DNA from: Paraburkholderia fungorum
GTDB lineage: Bacteria; Pseudomonadota; Gammaproteobacteria; Burkholderiales; Burkholderiaceae
Direction: 5' to 3'
Length of the DNA stretch: 64,000 bases
Assembly (NCBI RefSeq): GCF_902833645.1
Contig: NZ_CADFGE010000001.1
Span: 1,426,001 to 1,490,000 of the forward strand
In this document: one piece after another, positions 27,533 to 37,480 of the stretch
How the letters are laid out: each line of letters starts with the position of its first letter
How positions within the stretch are numbered: position 1 is the stretch's first letter
Notes under the pieces: model-generated
What the model saw: only the letters and a program-made list of their open reading frames with translations
Told to the model about the DNA's origin: nothing
Database searches by the model: none
Made by a program: the position numbers and the translations under genes

Positions 27533-27727
27533 CTACAAAACCCTGGCAATCAACGACAAAACCATAGAAACCACAAGCGTCGACATAAACGGAAACGGAT
27601 ACTCCCGCCCAAACAGCCGCAAAGTAACATCACCGGGCATCCGCCCAATTCCAAACTTCCTGAGCCACGGCCAGCAGGCCGACAACACCGCCACCGCGAT
27701 AAACGTAGTCAACAGCCAGCGGATCAT
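27533..27727 (-). CDS. DUF2905-family small membrane protein
   Basis: The 64-residue protein (MIRWLLTTFIAVAVLSACWP, then LRKFGIGRMPGDVTL) matches DUF2905, a family of two-span membrane proteins of unknown role with the conserved GRLPGDI-type loop. Two hydrophobic helices flank the loop, at residues ~3-20 and ~43-62. GAGGA precedes ATG 27727. It is 22 bp downstream of the end of the MidA-like gene on the same strand, hence possibly co-transcribed. Confidence 0.82.
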   Translation of the reverse strand: MIRWLLTTFIAVAVLSACWPWLRKFGIGRMPGDVTLRLFGREYPFPFMSTLVVSMVLSLIARVL

Positions 27728-27749
27728 CACCCATCCTCAAAGCAAAGAA

Positions 27750-28940
27750 TCACAACGTATGTGACCGGTCGCCGCCGGAAAACGCCTGCAACGTGTCGTC
27801 GAGTCCACGCGAAAACGCAATCACTTTGAACAGTTCGCCCATCTCCGCCTCGGACAACAACTTTTGCACCGCATTCGCCGCCGGCAAAAACTTCGCCGTG
27901 TCCGTTGGATCAAGCGCCGATAACGCCTCGGTAATCCCCGCATTCAACAAAAACCGCGCCTGCGAAGTGAACCCCAGCAAGTCCGCACCGGCCTCAACCC
28001 CGGCTTCGGCGATGCCGGTAAACTCCACGTGCGCTGTGATGTCCTGCAAACCCGGATAAACAAACGGATCGCCATGCGCACGGTGCCGGTAATGGCACAT
28101 CAACGTGCCCTGCGCACGCTGTTCATGGTAATACTCGTGACGCGGAAAACCATAGTCGATAAAGAACGCCGCGCCACGCGTGAGCATCGTGCAGACGGTT
28201 CGCGTGAATGCACCGGCGGCCTCGTGCGTTTCCGTAACGTAGTCTTCGCCAGCCGTGTCGATCTGGGCCAGAAACGCAACGTCCGCTGCCGCCGATACGG
28301 GACGGTCGTCGAACGCAAAAGCCTCATCCCGCCACACCACGCCACGTTCGTGCCAGCTCCCGCCGGTGAAGGCGAACAGCCGTACGGGCATCGCGTCCAA
28401 CACCTCGTTGCCGATCACCACGCCTTCGAATCGCTCCGGCAACGCGTCCAGCCAGCGCACCTTCGCGGCCAGTGCGGGCGCCGCGCCCTCGATCGTCTCG
28501 CGTTGGCGCTCGCGCAATTCGCCTGACAAATCCACGATCGAGTAGCTGTCGAATTCGGCGCCCAGCGCGTCGAGCGCATTCAGCAAACCGGCGGCGAGTT
28601 TGCCCGTGCCGGCGCCGAATTCCATCACGTTGCGCGTGCCACTTGCCTGCAAGGCCTCGGCGAGCGGGCGAGCGAGCGTGGATGCGAATAGCGGCGACAT
28701 TTCCGGCGCCGTCACGAAGTCGCTGCCGTCGTCGCCGCGCAGACCGAATTTGCGGGCGCCACCGCTGTAATAGCCGAGCCCCGGCGCGTAAAGCGCGCGC
28801 TCCATGTAGCGGTCGAACGGCAACCAGCCGCCTGCCGCGTCGAGCTCCGAACGGAGCTGCGCGACCAGCGCTTCGGACTGCGCAAGCGCGCTCGGGCCGG
28901 GAGCAGGTAAACTATCGGGTTGGTGAGCTTTCGGATTCAT
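27750..28940 (-). CDS. SAM-dependent methyltransferase, MidA/NDUFAF7-like (COG1565)
   Basis: The 396-residue protein has WLPFDRYMERALYAPGLGYYSG near residue 43, DFVTAPEMSPLFASTLARPLAE and the SAM-binding VMEFGAGTGKLAAGLL near 120. IGNEVLDAMPVRLF follows. This is the DUF185 family; mitochondrial relatives methylate an arginine of complex I, while bacterial targets are not established. ATG 28940 lies just 13 bp from the divergent SDR start, so the promoters of both genes must sit within each other's coding regions or overlap. Confidence 0.9.
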   Translation of the reverse strand: MNPKAHQPDSLPAPGPSALAQSEALVAQLRSELDAAGGWLPFDRYMERALYAPGLGYYSGGARKFGLRGDDGSDFVTAPEMSPLFASTLARPLAEALQASGTRNVMEFGAGTGKLAAGLLNALDALGAEFDSYSIVDLSGELRERQRETIEGAAPALAAKVRWLDALPERFEGVVIGNEVLDAMPVRLFAFTGGSWHERGVVWRDEAFAFDDRPVSAAADVAFLAQIDTAGEDYVTETHEAAGAFTRTVCTMLTRGAAFFIDYGFPRHEYYHEQRAQGTLMCHYRHRAHGDPFVYPGLQDITAHVEFTGIAEAGVEAGADLLGFTSQARFLLNAGITEALSALDPTDTAKFLPAANAVQKLLSEAEMGELFKVIAFSRGLDDTLQAFSGGDRSHTL

Positions 28941-28953
28941 CCCCGCATTGTAA

Positions 28954-29772
28954 ATGACCGCCTCTCTGGATACCGCCGCCGCCCGCGCGCCCGAAGCGCC
29001 GCGCATCGTGCTGATTACCGGCGCCGCCCGCCGCATCGGGCGCTCGCTCGCGCTCGGCTTTGCCGCGCGTGGCTGGGACGTGGCAGTCCACTACGGCGCG
29101 TCGCGGGAGGAGGCCGACCAGGTGGTCGCTGAAATCGTCGCTTTGGGGCGCCGGGCGGTGGCTTTGCACGCGGAATTGAGCGACGAGGCCCAGGTCGGGC
29201 AGCTTTTGCCCGCCTGTATGGCCGCGCTGGGCCGGCCCTCGTGTATTGTGAACAACGCGTCGCGCTTCGAGGAAGATACGGCGCTCAACGTCGGTTACGA
29301 GCTGCTGCTGAAGCTAACGGCAATGAATCTCGGCGCGCCGCTCGTGTTGGCGCGCATGCTGTTCGAACTCACGCCGGACACCGCGCGCACCGACGAAAGC
29401 CAGCGCGGCGTGGTCATCAATGTGCTGGACCAGAAGCTGTACAACATGAATCCGGACTACCTGTCCTACACGCTGTCAAAAGCAGCGTTGCAGACAGCGA
29501 CGGTTGCGCTCGCGCAGGCGTTGGCGCCGAAAGTGCGCGTGGTCGGGCTCGCCCCCGGTCTGACAATGCAATCCGGCGACCAGACGCCGGCCGATTTTGA
29601 AGCCGCTCACCGTACTACGCCTTTGGGCCGCGCGTCGCGGCCGGAGGATATTGTCGCCGCCGCGCTGTATCTCGCCGATGCAGCGGGCGTCACCGGAACG
29701 ACGCTGGTAGTCGACGGCGGGCAGCACCTTGTGCCGCTGCCGCGCGACGTAATGTTTTTGACGGGCGCCTGA
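28954..29772 (+). CDS. Short-chain dehydrogenase/reductase, pteridine-reductase-like
   Basis: The 272-residue classical SDR has VLITGAARRIGRSLALGFAARG (TGxxxxxG with the Arg preferred by NADPH enzymes) near residue 20, VNNASRF, and a YLSYTLSKAALQ active site with Tyr and Lys near 170. The C-terminal GTTLVVDGGQHL is standard. GAARRIG, NNAS and the next gene folB suggest a pteridine or dihydromonapterin reductase (FolM/PTR1 type). This assignment rests on neighbourhood and general resemblance. Confidence 0.85.
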   Translation: MTASLDTAAARAPEAPRIVLITGAARRIGRSLALGFAARGWDVAVHYGASREEADQVVAEIVALGRRAVALHAELSDEAQVGQLLPACMAALGRPSCIVNNASRFEEDTALNVGYELLLKLTAMNLGAPLVLARMLFELTPDTARTDESQRGVVINVLDQKLYNMNPDYLSYTLSKAALQTATVALAQALAPKVRVVGLAPGLTMQSGDQTPADFEAAHRTTPLGRASRPEDIVAAALYLADAAGVTGTTLVVDGGQHLVPLPRDVMFLTGA

Positions 29773-29870
29773 CTGGCGCGCGTGCGAGTTGCCGGCTCTG
29801 GCCGGCGGTCCGCACGCGTGTTGCAGCGTCCCTTTGCGTGCCCCGCACGCTTTTTTCGACTGGAACGAAC

Positions 29871-30266
29871 ATGTTTGCCGCTCTTTCGCACCCCCGGCTC
29901 GCCGACTGCCGCCGGCTCTTTCTGCGCAATTACGAAGTGCACATCAACATCGGCGTGCACGATTTCGAAAAGCGCGGCGAACAGCGCGTCGTGATCAACG
30001 TCGAACTGTTCGTGCCGCTCGCGTTGTCCACGCCGGTGCAGGATAAATTGCACGAAGTCGTCGATTACGACTTCATGCGCTCGACCATCGCGCGCCGCGT
30101 CGAACAAGGTCATATTCATCTGCAGGAAACCCTCTGCGACGACCTCGTCAAGGCGCTGCTCGATCATCCGCAGGTGCGCGCCGTGTGCGTGTCGACCGAA
30201 AAGCCGGACGTTTATCCCGACTGCGACGCGGTGGGCGTCGAAGTCTTTCGTATCAAAGAGGATTGA
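29871..30266 (+). CDS. folB: Dihydroneopterin aldolase family protein
   Basis: The 131-residue protein is of the FolB/FolX T-fold. CRRLFLRNYEVHINIGVHDFEK and QRVVINVELFVPL are the first strands with the conserved GVHxxE-like motif, and VCVSTEKPDVYPDCDAVGVEVF holds the KP motif of the pterin pocket. It acts in folate or monapterin synthesis. CTGGAAC precedes ATG 29871. It follows the SDR by 98 bp and is 3 bp before ttcA, so the three genes probably share a transcript. It could be an epimerase (FolX) rather than an aldolase. Confidence 0.85.
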   Translation: MFAALSHPRLADCRRLFLRNYEVHINIGVHDFEKRGEQRVVINVELFVPLALSTPVQDKLHEVVDYDFMRSTIARRVEQGHIHLQETLCDDLVKALLDHPQVRAVCVSTEKPDVYPDCDAVGVEVFRIKED

Positions 30267-30269
30267 GCC

Positions 30270-31268
30270 ATGAACGCTCAGGAAATCCTGAACGGCGCCG
30301 CGGCCCCTGAGGCGGCCGAGGCCGCGCACGCGCCCGCGGGTAAAACACCGCTTACGCGCCGCGAGCAGAAAGAAGCCTACGAGAACAACAAGCTGTTCAA
30401 GCGCCTCGCCCGCCAGGTCGGTGAGGCGATCGGCGACTTCAACATGATCGAGGACGGCGACAAGGTGATGGTCTGCCTGTCGGGCGGCAAGGACAGCTAC
30501 GCGATGCTCGAAATCCTGATGCGGCTGCGCGAACGCGCGCCGATCAACTTCGACATCGTCGCGGTGAATCTCGACCAGAAACAGCCGGGGTTTCCGGAGC
30601 ACGTGCTGCCGGAGTACCTGAAACAGCTCGACATTCCGTTTCACATCGAGAATCAGGACACGTACAGCATCGTCAAGCGGCTGGTGCCGGAGGGCAAGAC
30701 CACCTGCTCACTGTGCTCGCGGCTGCGTCGCGGCATTCTGTATCGCGTGGCGGGCGAACTGGGCGCGACCAAGATCGCGCTTGGCCACCATCGCGACGAC
30801 ATCCTGCAAACGCTGCTGCTGAACCTGTTCTACGGCGGCAAGCTGAAGGGCATGCCGCCCAAGCTGCAATCGGACGACGGCAAGAATATCGTGATCCGCC
30901 CGCTCGCCTACGTGAAGGAAACCGATCTGGAAAAGTACGCGGAGTTGCGCGAATTTCCGATCATTCCCTGCAATCTGTGCGGCAGTCAGCCGAACCTGAA
31001 ACGCGCGGAAATGAAGGCGCTGATCCGCGATTGGGAGAAGCGCTTCCCGGGCCGTGTCGAAAATATGTTCAACGCGTTGTCGAACATCGTGCCGTCGCAC
31101 CTGATGGATCACAAGCTGTTCCCGTTCGCCGGCCTGCGCGCAAGCGGCGAGGCGGATCCCCAAGGTGATATTGCCTTCGACGAGGAGCCGTGCTCGACCG
31201 ATGCCGCCGAAGGCGCAACGTTCAACGGATCGAAACCGATCTCGATCGTTCAGTTCGACGATCTGTGA
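30270..31268 (+). CDS. ttcA: tRNA 2-thiocytidine(32) synthetase
   Basis: The 332-residue enzyme thiolates cytidine 32 of some tRNAs. The PP-loop [10 protein letters not shown] near residue 71 binds [19 protein letters not shown] near 147 gives the CxxC, and [15 protein letters not shown] a third conserved Cys, ligands of the iron-sulfur cluster. A low-complexity Ala/Glu N-terminal extension of ~25 residues precedes the conserved part. A Rho-independent terminator follows. Confidence 0.95.
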   Translation: MNAQEILNGAAAPEAAEAAHAPAGKTPLTRREQKEAYENNKLFKRLARQVGEAIGDFNMIEDGDKVMVCLSGGKDSYAMLEILMRLRERAPINFDIVAVNLDQKQPGFPEHVLPEYLKQLDIPFHIENQDTYSIVKRLVPEGKTTCSLCSRLRRGILYRVAGELGATKIALGHHRDDILQTLLLNLFYGGKLKGMPPKLQSDDGKNIVIRPLAYVKETDLEKYAELREFPIIPCNLCGSQPNLKRAEMKALIRDWEKRFPGRVENMFNALSNIVPSHLMDHKLFPFAGLRASGEADPQGDIAFDEEPCSTDAAEGATFNGSKPISIVQFDDL

Positions 31269-31324
31269 TCAGGCCGTGAAGTGTCCGGAAATCAGAGGTT
31301 TCCGGCCGATTCAGCAGGGTAGCC

Positions 31325-31347
31325 AGGCCGCGTGAGCGGCCTTTTTC
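31325..31347 (+). terminator. Rho-independent terminator after ttcA
   Basis: AGGCCGC (31325-31331) pairs with GCGGCCT (31336-31342) around a GTGA tetraloop, followed by TTTT. It separates the SDR-folB-ttcA unit from glmU. Confidence 0.85.
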
Positions 31348-31402
31348 GTTATGGCCTGCATGATAGAATCGTCGGCTCCAAACTCGTCTGATTGCCGACG
31401 CC

Positions 31403-32764
31403 ATGAACATCGTGATTTTGGCGGCAGGCACCGGTAAGCGCATGCGGTCCGCGCTTCCCAAGGTGCTCCATCCGCTGGCTGGCCGGCCACTCCTCGCTCA
31501 CGTCATCGAGACGGCCCGCGCGCTCAAGCCCACGCGGCTGGTGGTGGTGGTCGGTCATGGCGCCGACGCCGTGCGTCAAGCGGTAGCTGCGCCAGATGTC
31601 CAGTTCGCCGCGCAGGAGCAGCAGCTCGGCACGGGCCACGCGGTACAGCAGGCGCTGCCCTTGCTCGATCCATCCGAACCCACGCTGGTGCTGTACGGCG
31701 ACGTGCCGCTCACGCGCGCCAGCACGCTGCGGGCGCTGACCGACCATGCAGGGCAGGGCGGCTACGGCGTGCTTACCGTCACACTCGCCGACCCCAGCGG
31801 CTATGGCCGCATCGTGCGCGATCAGCACGGCAAGGTGTCGCGCATCGTCGAGCAGAAAGACGCAACGCCCGAGCAGCTCAAGATCGCCGAGATCAACACC
31901 GGCATCATCGTCGCGCCGACCGAACGCCTGGGCGGCTGGCTCGCGGCGTTGAAAAACGACAACGCGCAAGGCGAGTTTTACCTGACCGACGCGGTCGAAA
32001 TGGCAATCGAGGCAGGGCTCGAAGTCGTTACCACTCAGCCTGACGACGAGTGGGAAACACTAGGCGTGAATAGCAAGCAGCAGCTTGCCGAACTCGAACG
32101 GATTCATCAGCACAATGTCGCCGAGGCGTTGCTGGTTGCGGGCGTGACGCTTGCCGACCCGGCGCGGCTCGACGTGCGCGGCACGCTCGAATGCGGCCGT
32201 GACGTCTCGATCGATGTGAACTGTGTGTTCGAAGGCCGCGTCATCCTGGCCGACAACGTGACGATCGGGCCGAACTGTGTAATCCGCAATGCAACGATCG
32301 GCGCCGGTACGCGCGTCGACGCGTTCACGCACATCGAAGGCGCCGAAGTCGGTGCGAACGTCGTGCTCGGCCCCTACGCCCGGCTGCGTCCGGGCGCGCA
32401 GTTGCAGGACGAATCGCACGTCGGCAACTTCGTCGAAGTGAAAAACGCGGTGCTGGGTCATGGCTCGAAGGCGAACCATCTAACGTATATCGGCGACGCG
32501 GATATCGGCGCGCGCGTGAATATCGGCGCGGGTACCATCACCTGTAACTACGACGGCGCAAACAAATTCCGCACGATCGTCGAAGACGACGTGTTCGTCG
32601 GCTCCGATACGCAACTCGTGGCGCCCGTGCGGGTGAAACGCGGCGTGACGATCGCCGCGGGGACAACGGTCTGGAAAGATGTCGAAGAAGGCATGCTGGT
32701 CCTGAACGATAAGACTCAAACAAGCAAGCCGGGCTACGTACGCCCGGTCAAGAAGAAAAGCTGA
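31403..32764 (+). CDS. glmU: Bifunctional GlcNAc-1-P uridyltransferase / GlcN-1-P acetyltransferase
   Basis: The 453-residue enzyme makes UDP-GlcNAc for peptidoglycan and lipopolysaccharide. Residues 1-~230 are the pyrophosphorylase domain ([26 protein letters not shown]). The rest is a left-handed beta-helix acetyltransferase with hexapeptide repeats, [21 protein letters not shown] and [15 protein letters not shown]. Full length. glmS follows 60 bp downstream in the same direction, so two UDP-GlcNAc enzymes are encoded together. Confidence 0.98.
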   Translation: MNIVILAAGTGKRMRSALPKVLHPLAGRPLLAHVIETARALKPTRLVVVVGHGADAVRQAVAAPDVQFAAQEQQLGTGHAVQQALPLLDPSEPTLVLYGDVPLTRASTLRALTDHAGQGGYGVLTVTLADPSGYGRIVRDQHGKVSRIVEQKDATPEQLKIAEINTGIIVAPTERLGGWLAALKNDNAQGEFYLTDAVEMAIEAGLEVVTTQPDDEWETLGVNSKQQLAELERIHQHNVAEALLVAGVTLADPARLDVRGTLECGRDVSIDVNCVFEGRVILADNVTIGPNCVIRNATIGAGTRVDAFTHIEGAEVGANVVLGPYARLRPGAQLQDESHVGNFVEVKNAVLGHGSKANHLTYIGDADIGARVNIGAGTITCNYDGANKFRTIVEDDVFVGSDTQLVAPVRVKRGVTIAAGTTVWKDVEEGMLVLNDKTQTSKPGYVRPVKKKS

Positions 32765-32824
32765 TGGGCGTGACGCGCGCGCGGAGCGTGCTCCCTGAAA
32801 CCCAGCACTGAAAAGGAATAAGCC

Positions 32825-34642
32825 ATGTGTGGGATTGTTGGCGCGGTTGCGCAACGTAATATCGTTCCCGTTCTGATCGAAGGGCTGCGTCGCCTCGAGT
32901 ATCGCGGCTACGACTCCTGCGGCGTGGCCGTTCTCGGCGAGAGCGGGCCGCGTCGTGCCCGCAGCGTCGCGCGCGTCGCCGATCTGGACGCGCAGGTGCA
33001 CGAAAGCCACCTTGAAGGCATCACGGGCATCGCGCATACGCGCTGGGCGACGCACGGTGCGCCGGTAACCGACAACGCCCATCCGATTTTCTCGAGAGAT
33101 GCGCTCGCGTTGGTACACAACGGCATCATCGAAAATTACGAATCACTGCGGGAAATGCTGCGGGGCAAGGGTTACGAGTTTGTCTCGCAGACCGATACAG
33201 AGGTTATTGCCCACCTGATTCATAGCCTGTATCGCGGCGACCTGTTCGCGTCGGTGCGTGAAGCCGTCGGGCAATTGCACGGTGCGTACGCGATCGCCGT
33301 GCTGCACAAGGACCAGCCGCATACGGTGGTCGGCGCGCGGCAAGGCTCGCCGTTGGTGGTAGGACTCGGCAACGGTGAGAACTTCCTCGCTTCGGATGCA
33401 CTGGCGCTTGCCGGCAGCACCGAACGCTTCATCTTCCTCGAGGAAGGCGACGTCTGCGAACTGTCGCTCGAGGGCGTGCGGATCGCCGATCGCGACGGCT
33501 ACGAGGCGCAGCGCGAAGTGCGTCAGGTCGCGGCATATGGCGGCGCGGTCGAACTCGGCCCGTACCGTCACTTCATGCAGAAGGAAATCTTCGAGCAGCC
33601 GCGTGCGATTACCGACACGATCCCGCAAGCCGATTCGTTCGATGCGTCGCTCTTCGGCGAAGGTGCCGACCAGGTGTTCGCCGAGATCGACAACCTGCTG
33701 ATTCTGGCCTGCGGCACGAGCTACTACTCGGGGCTGACCGCGAAGTACTGGCTCGAGTCGGTCGCGAAGATTCCGACCCAGGTGGAAATTGCCAGCGAGT
33801 ATCGCTACCGCGAGTCGGTGCCGAATCCGAAGTCGCTGGTGGTGGTGATCTCGCAGTCGGGCGAAACGGCTGACACGCTGGCCGCGCTCAAGCATGCGCA
33901 GGCGCTGGGACATAAACATACGCTGTCGGTGTGCAATGTCGGCACGAGTGCGATGGTGCGTCAGACAGCGTTGTCGTTCCTGACCCATGCGGGTCGCGAG
34001 ATCGGCGTGGCGTCCACGAAGGCATTCACGACCCAACTGGTTGCGCTGTTTGTGCTGGCCGCGACCCTTGGCAAGTTGCGTGGACAGGTGAGCGCTGAGC
34101 AGGAAACCGAGTATCTGAAACAGTTGCGCCACTTGCCGGCAGCGTTGAATAGCGTGCTGGCGCTGGAGCCGCAGATCATCGCGTGGTCGGAAGAGTTTTC
34201 GCGCAAGGAGCACGCGTTGTTCCTCGGGCGCGGCCTGCATTATCCGATCGCGCTCGAGGGCGCGCTGAAGCTCAAGGAGATTTCCTATATCCACGCGGAA
34301 GCGTATCCGGCCGGTGAGCTGAAGCACGGACCGCTGGCGCTCGTGACGGAAGCGATGCCGGTAGTGACGGTGGCGCCGAATGACGCGCTGCTGGAGAAGC
34401 TGAAGTCGAATATTCAGGAAGTACGCGCACGCGGTGGCGAGCTTTATGTGTTCGCGGATGCGGATACGAAGATCGTGAACGACGAGGGTCTGCATGTGAT
34501 CCGGATGCCGGAGCACTACGGTTTGCTGTCGCCGATTCTGCACGTGGTGCCGCTGCAGTTGCTGGCTTATCACACGGCTTGTGCGCGTGGGACGGATGTG
34601 GATAAGCCGCGGAACCTGGCGAAATCGGTGACGGTGGAGTGA
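32825..34642 (+). CDS. glmS: Glutamine-fructose-6-phosphate aminotransferase (isomerizing)
   Basis: The 605-residue enzyme makes glucosamine-6-phosphate from fructose-6-phosphate and glutamine. Cys2 of [12 protein letters not shown] is the N-terminal nucleophile of the glutaminase domain. [10 protein letters not shown] and [10 protein letters not shown] follow. Two SIS domains make up the rest ([23 protein letters not shown]), ending [13 protein letters not shown] with the catalytic Lys. The start has AAAAGGAATAAGCC in front. No glmS ribozyme is seen in the 60-bp leader. Confidence 0.98.
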   Translation: MCGIVGAVAQRNIVPVLIEGLRRLEYRGYDSCGVAVLGESGPRRARSVARVADLDAQVHESHLEGITGIAHTRWATHGAPVTDNAHPIFSRDALALVHNGIIENYESLREMLRGKGYEFVSQTDTEVIAHLIHSLYRGDLFASVREAVGQLHGAYAIAVLHKDQPHTVVGARQGSPLVVGLGNGENFLASDALALAGSTERFIFLEEGDVCELSLEGVRIADRDGYEAQREVRQVAAYGGAVELGPYRHFMQKEIFEQPRAITDTIPQADSFDASLFGEGADQVFAEIDNLLILACGTSYYSGLTAKYWLESVAKIPTQVEIASEYRYRESVPNPKSLVVVISQSGETADTLAALKHAQALGHKHTLSVCNVGTSAMVRQTALSFLTHAGREIGVASTKAFTTQLVALFVLAATLGKLRGQVSAEQETEYLKQLRHLPAALNSVLALEPQIIAWSEEFSRKEHALFLGRGLHYPIALEGALKLKEISYIHAEAYPAGELKHGPLALVTEAMPVVTVAPNDALLEKLKSNIQEVRARGGELYVFADADTKIVNDEGLHVIRMPEHYGLLSPILHVVPLQLLAYHTACARGTDVDKPRNLAKSVTVE

Positions 34643-34652
34643 AGTTTAGTGC

Positions 34653-34710
34653 GGTGACCGGCGCGGCGATCCACTGAAAATCACAAGACTGCATCGCCGC
34701 GCTCGTCACC
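34653..34710. terminator. Long stem-loop between convergent glmS and LprI-like genes
   Basis: GGTGAC-CG-GCGCGGCGAT (34653-34670) pairs with ATCGCCGCGC-TC-GTCACC (34693-34710). No clear T-run follows. It probably acts as a shared transcript end or barrier for the two converging genes. Confidence 0.55.
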
Positions 34711-34726
34711 CTTCAATGTTTTGCGC

Positions 34727-35425
34727 TCAAGGCTTGCCCTCGTCGCGCGCATGACCTGGTCGTTGCTCGGCGCTTCCACCGTTCCTCTTTCGGCGCTGAA
34801 AAAGAACGCCGAATCCAACCGCAGCAATCAGGGCCGCCATCAGGGCCACCATCAAGGCCACCAGCAGGCCCGCGCTCATGCCAGACGTGCCATGCGATTC
34901 ACTCGCGCCCGAAGGAGCCGAGGCGACCGTTGGCGAAGAAGCCTGAGTCTCCACGGGTTTCGGAAGCGCAACGCCGGCGGCACTCCCCTGGCGTACCAGA
35001 GACGCTTCTGAGGTGGGCAAGGCTTGTGACGCGGGAAGGGTGATGGCTTCCGAAGCGGGTCCGACAAGCGCCATGCCGGTAGCCGAAGCTATAGCCGGTG
35101 CCATTGCCGCGCGGGAGCCGGTTTCGACCGACCTCGCCATCGTCTTCCACTGCGCGAATACGGTGTCGATGCAGTGGACGTCGCTACAGGCATTGCGCGA
35201 TTGCCGCCACTGGGCGAGCTGTCCGGGCGAGAGTTTGCCGCTGTTCAGGAGAGCCTGCTGCTGCGCGGAGATATCGTCGTATTCGTTGTTCAGGATGGCG
35301 TGGTCGCATATCACGCGCTCCGCCGGTTGGCGCGTGGTCGCACACTGAATATCGCTTGCCCACGCCGCGGACGAACCAAGCGCTGTCATCGTCAGCAATA
35401 AGGCCCAATATCGTCTCAGATGCAC
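34727..35425 (-). CDS. Secreted LprI-like (DUF1311) protein with C-terminal membrane anchor
   Basis: The 232-residue product has a signal peptide (RRYWALLLTMTALGSSAAWA), then a LprI/DUF1311-type Cys domain (DIQCATTRQPAERVICDHAI, RQSRNACSDVHCID with four to five Cys). A Pro/Ala/Ser-rich linker follows, then one membrane helix (SAGLLVALMVALMAALIAAVG) and a basic tail. LprI-like domains of other bacteria inhibit lysozyme. GTG 35425 is preferred because AGGGGGATTG lies in front and the signal peptide then starts at residue 1; a longer frame reaches 35572. Topology suggests an envelope protein with its domain outside. Confidence 0.75.
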   Translation of the reverse strand: MHLRRYWALLLTMTALGSSAAWASDIQCATTRQPAERVICDHAILNNEYDDISAQQQALLNSGKLSPGQLAQWRQSRNACSDVHCIDTVFAQWKTMARSVETGSRAAMAPAIASATGMALVGPASEAITLPASQALPTSEASLVRQGSAAGVALPKPVETQASSPTVASAPSGASESHGTSGMSAGLLVALMVALMAALIAAVGFGVLFQRRKRNGGSAEQRPGHARDEGKP

Positions 35426-35611
35426 CAATCCCCCTGAAGTTTGATGGCCGTTTTTGCAATAGCCGTATTGGCTCGGTCGTGAGGTTTTACCATTCGGGAA
35501 AAATCTCGGCGTTCGCGGAGGTGGAGCACAAAATGGGCCTGAGAGGAAATCCAGCTCGGCATCTGGTTGCACAATCAGGACGTTGTCGTAAATGCCGGTC
35601 GCTGAAACTGC

Positions 35612-36205
35612 TCATTCCCTCACCACCTCCACCGCGGCCGCCGAAACGAACTCCGCCCGCACGCTATCACCGACTTTCAACTCATCGAGCGGAATGCTCG
35701 CCGCGGCCCTCAGCACCTGCTGATGCTTCGGCCCGCGTAGCGTCACCATCCGGCTCCTGCGGTCGATCTTCAACACCGTCGCGATAATCTGCACCCGATG
35801 TGCCGACGATGCGTATCCTGCTGAAGCCGGTATCGCCACGGTTGTTTCGATGCGTTCACGAACGCCTCGCGCCGTCACCTTGTCGATGTGAAGCAGCAGC
35901 GCCTGCTGGTATGCGATGTTCAGCTTGTCGCCAACCCGCAGTTTTCTGACATCGGCCACCTGGGGGTTCACATCGACATCCGCCAGGCGTCCATGCGAGC
36001 CTCGCAGCGTGACGCTGTTGGTGTCGGGGTGGATCGCCACGACACGGACCTGGGCGTGGACGACCTCGGCTTTTCCGAGTGCCGTTTGACCGGTGGCGTA
36101 AGCGTTGCCCTCCTGAGTGAAGCCGGATCGGCAGAAAGCGGCGATCAGCGCAGCCGCACTCCATACAACCATCGCCGATGAGCGCGCCTTGCATAGACGA
36201 GTCAT
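35612..36205 (-). CDS. Hypothetical exported protein with two internal repeats
   Basis: I do not recognise a named family. The 197-residue protein has a membrane-type leader (VVWSAAALIAAFCRS). It then has two similar ~60-residue units, one around VRVVAIHPDTNSVTLRG to RKLRVGDKLNIAYQQALL, the other around VQIIATVLKIDRRSRMVTLRG to DELKVGDSVRAEFVSA. Each reads as a small beta-barrel: a VxxIDxxxxxVTLRG strand pair and an LKVGDxV turn. The repeat suggests an ancient domain duplication. Likely periplasmic. A similar single domain appears in many uncharacterised Burkholderia proteins; its role is unknown. Confidence 0.7.
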   Translation of the reverse strand: MTRLCKARSSAMVVWSAAALIAAFCRSGFTQEGNAYATGQTALGKAEVVHAQVRVVAIHPDTNSVTLRGSHGRLADVDVNPQVADVRKLRVGDKLNIAYQQALLLHIDKVTARGVRERIETTVAIPASAGYASSAHRVQIIATVLKIDRRSRMVTLRGPKHQQVLRAAASIPLDELKVGDSVRAEFVSAAAVEVVRE

Positions 36206-36290
36206 TCGTTGCTCCCGAAGTGACCCGCTCTGCGGCGAAGCCGGGTCACGAACCTAAGCGATCAAGCCGAAGCCAGCCATACCCTTGCGC

Positions 36291-36551
36291 TCACAACTCC
36301 GGACGCGCCAGGTCACTGGTCACGATGTGCTCACCGTACACCTGTGCCGCCGCGATGGCTTCCAATTTGGTGGCGTAGGGTCCGAGTTCCGGTGCGCCGT
36401 CGAACGGGAACAGCACGCGGCCGTCGGTGGTTCGAACCACTTTCAGCACGCCGAAAAAGCGCCGGTAACCGGCCAGTTTCGACGTCGCGGATACTTCAAA
36501 GTCGTCCTCCGACGTCGCGGGAACGCTCGGAATGAATGCGGTCTTGCTCAT
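36291..36551 (-). CDS. DUF6723-family small protein
   Basis: The 86-residue protein (MSKTAFIPSVPATSEDDFEV, then YRRFFGVLKVVRTTDGRVLFPF) resembles the small DUF6723 family frequent in Burkholderia. No catalytic motif is visible and it looks cytoplasmic. The start is uncertain: ATG 36551 has only a weak ribosome site, and the frame is open further upstream to 36725, where the sequence looks non-coding. Confidence 0.6.
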   Translation of the reverse strand: MSKTAFIPSVPATSEDDFEVSATSKLAGYRRFFGVLKVVRTTDGRVLFPFDGAPELGPYATKLEAIAAAQVYGEHIVTSDLARPEL

Positions 36552-36746
36552 ACCTGAAAACATCTCTTGTTCAATGGGCCGGCACTTTCTGAAAGGTCGA
36601 GGCACGCCCGGTTGTCCCGGGAAGATACTCACCGGCAGCCCCATTGTCTCAAATCCCGGCGCATCGAACCGGATGCCCGTATCAGCCGGCCGGCCACGAC
36701 GTGCGTTCCGCATCCTGGATCGCAACGATCGGCGCTGCAGTCGGCA

Positions 36747-37397
36747 TCATCCTGCGGCCTTCAACGCCGCCTCATGCTCGGCCGCCAGCTCAACATCCCG
36801 CGCGTTCACCTTGACGAAGCTCGGCCGTGAGCAAATGCGGCTCGCATAGTCGACCACGACCGGCGTCTCAGGCACCAGCTTGAACATCATCCCCCAGTGA
36901 AGCGCGATGCCCCACAAGATGTCCGCAGCCGACATCCTGTCCCCGAGCAGATACGGTGACGCCTGCAACTGACTCGTCAAAGTGCCGAGCATCGAATCGA
37001 AGTCGCCATACGGCGACGTGGCAAGCGGCGCCGGCTCGCGCTTCATCGCCTTGTCGACCAGCGCCGGTTCGTAGCATGCGGCGTAGTAGACCAGCCAACG
37101 CAGATACGGGCCGCGCGACGGATCGTCGAGCGCCGGTGCGAGGCCCGCTTCGGGAAACAGATCCGCCAGATAGATGAAGATGGCGACCTGTTCGGTAATC
37201 AGCGCATCACCGTGCAGGATGGCCGGCACTTTGCCCAGCGGATTGATCGCGAGATACGGTGCCCTGCGTTGCTCACCGGCCTTCATGTTCAACACCTTCA
37301 ACTGATACGGGACGCCGAGTTCTTCGAGCAGCGTGAGCGCGCTGACGGAGCGGCATTGCGGTGAGTGAAACAGTGTGATCGTGCGGTCGGTGGTCAT
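36747..37397 (-). CDS. Glutathione S-transferase family protein
   Basis: The 216-residue GST has a thioredoxin-fold start, ITLFHSPQCRSVSALTLLEELG, with Ser/Cys at the glutathione site. NPLGKVPAILHGDALITEQVAI holds the cis-Pro and the TE site. The C-terminal part is helical (YLLGDRMSAADILWGIALHWG with the N-capping SxAD). GAAAGGCTCCCACC precedes ATG 37397. It is transcribed divergently from a WYL-type regulator with a perfect palindrome between them, so that regulator is the likely controller. Confidence 0.92.
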   Translation of the reverse strand: MTTDRTITLFHSPQCRSVSALTLLEELGVPYQLKVLNMKAGEQRRAPYLAINPLGKVPAILHGDALITEQVAIFIYLADLFPEAGLAPALDDPSRGPYLRWLVYYAACYEPALVDKAMKREPAPLATSPYGDFDSMLGTLTSQLQASPYLLGDRMSAADILWGIALHWGMMFKLVPETPVVVDYASRICSRPSFVKVNARDVELAAEHEAALKAAG

Positions 37398-37480
37398 GGT
37401 GGGAGCCTTTCTGGGTAAGTGTCGCGGAGAAAAAACCAGCGTCCATTTGGCGTTGGCTGGATGGCTCCATGCTAGACGCC

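Noticed and set aside
32765..32824. glmS ribozyme or riboswitch in the glmU-glmS gap
   Set aside because: The gap is 60 bp, too short, and has no conserved glmS core; ribozyme control is found in Firmicutes, not here.
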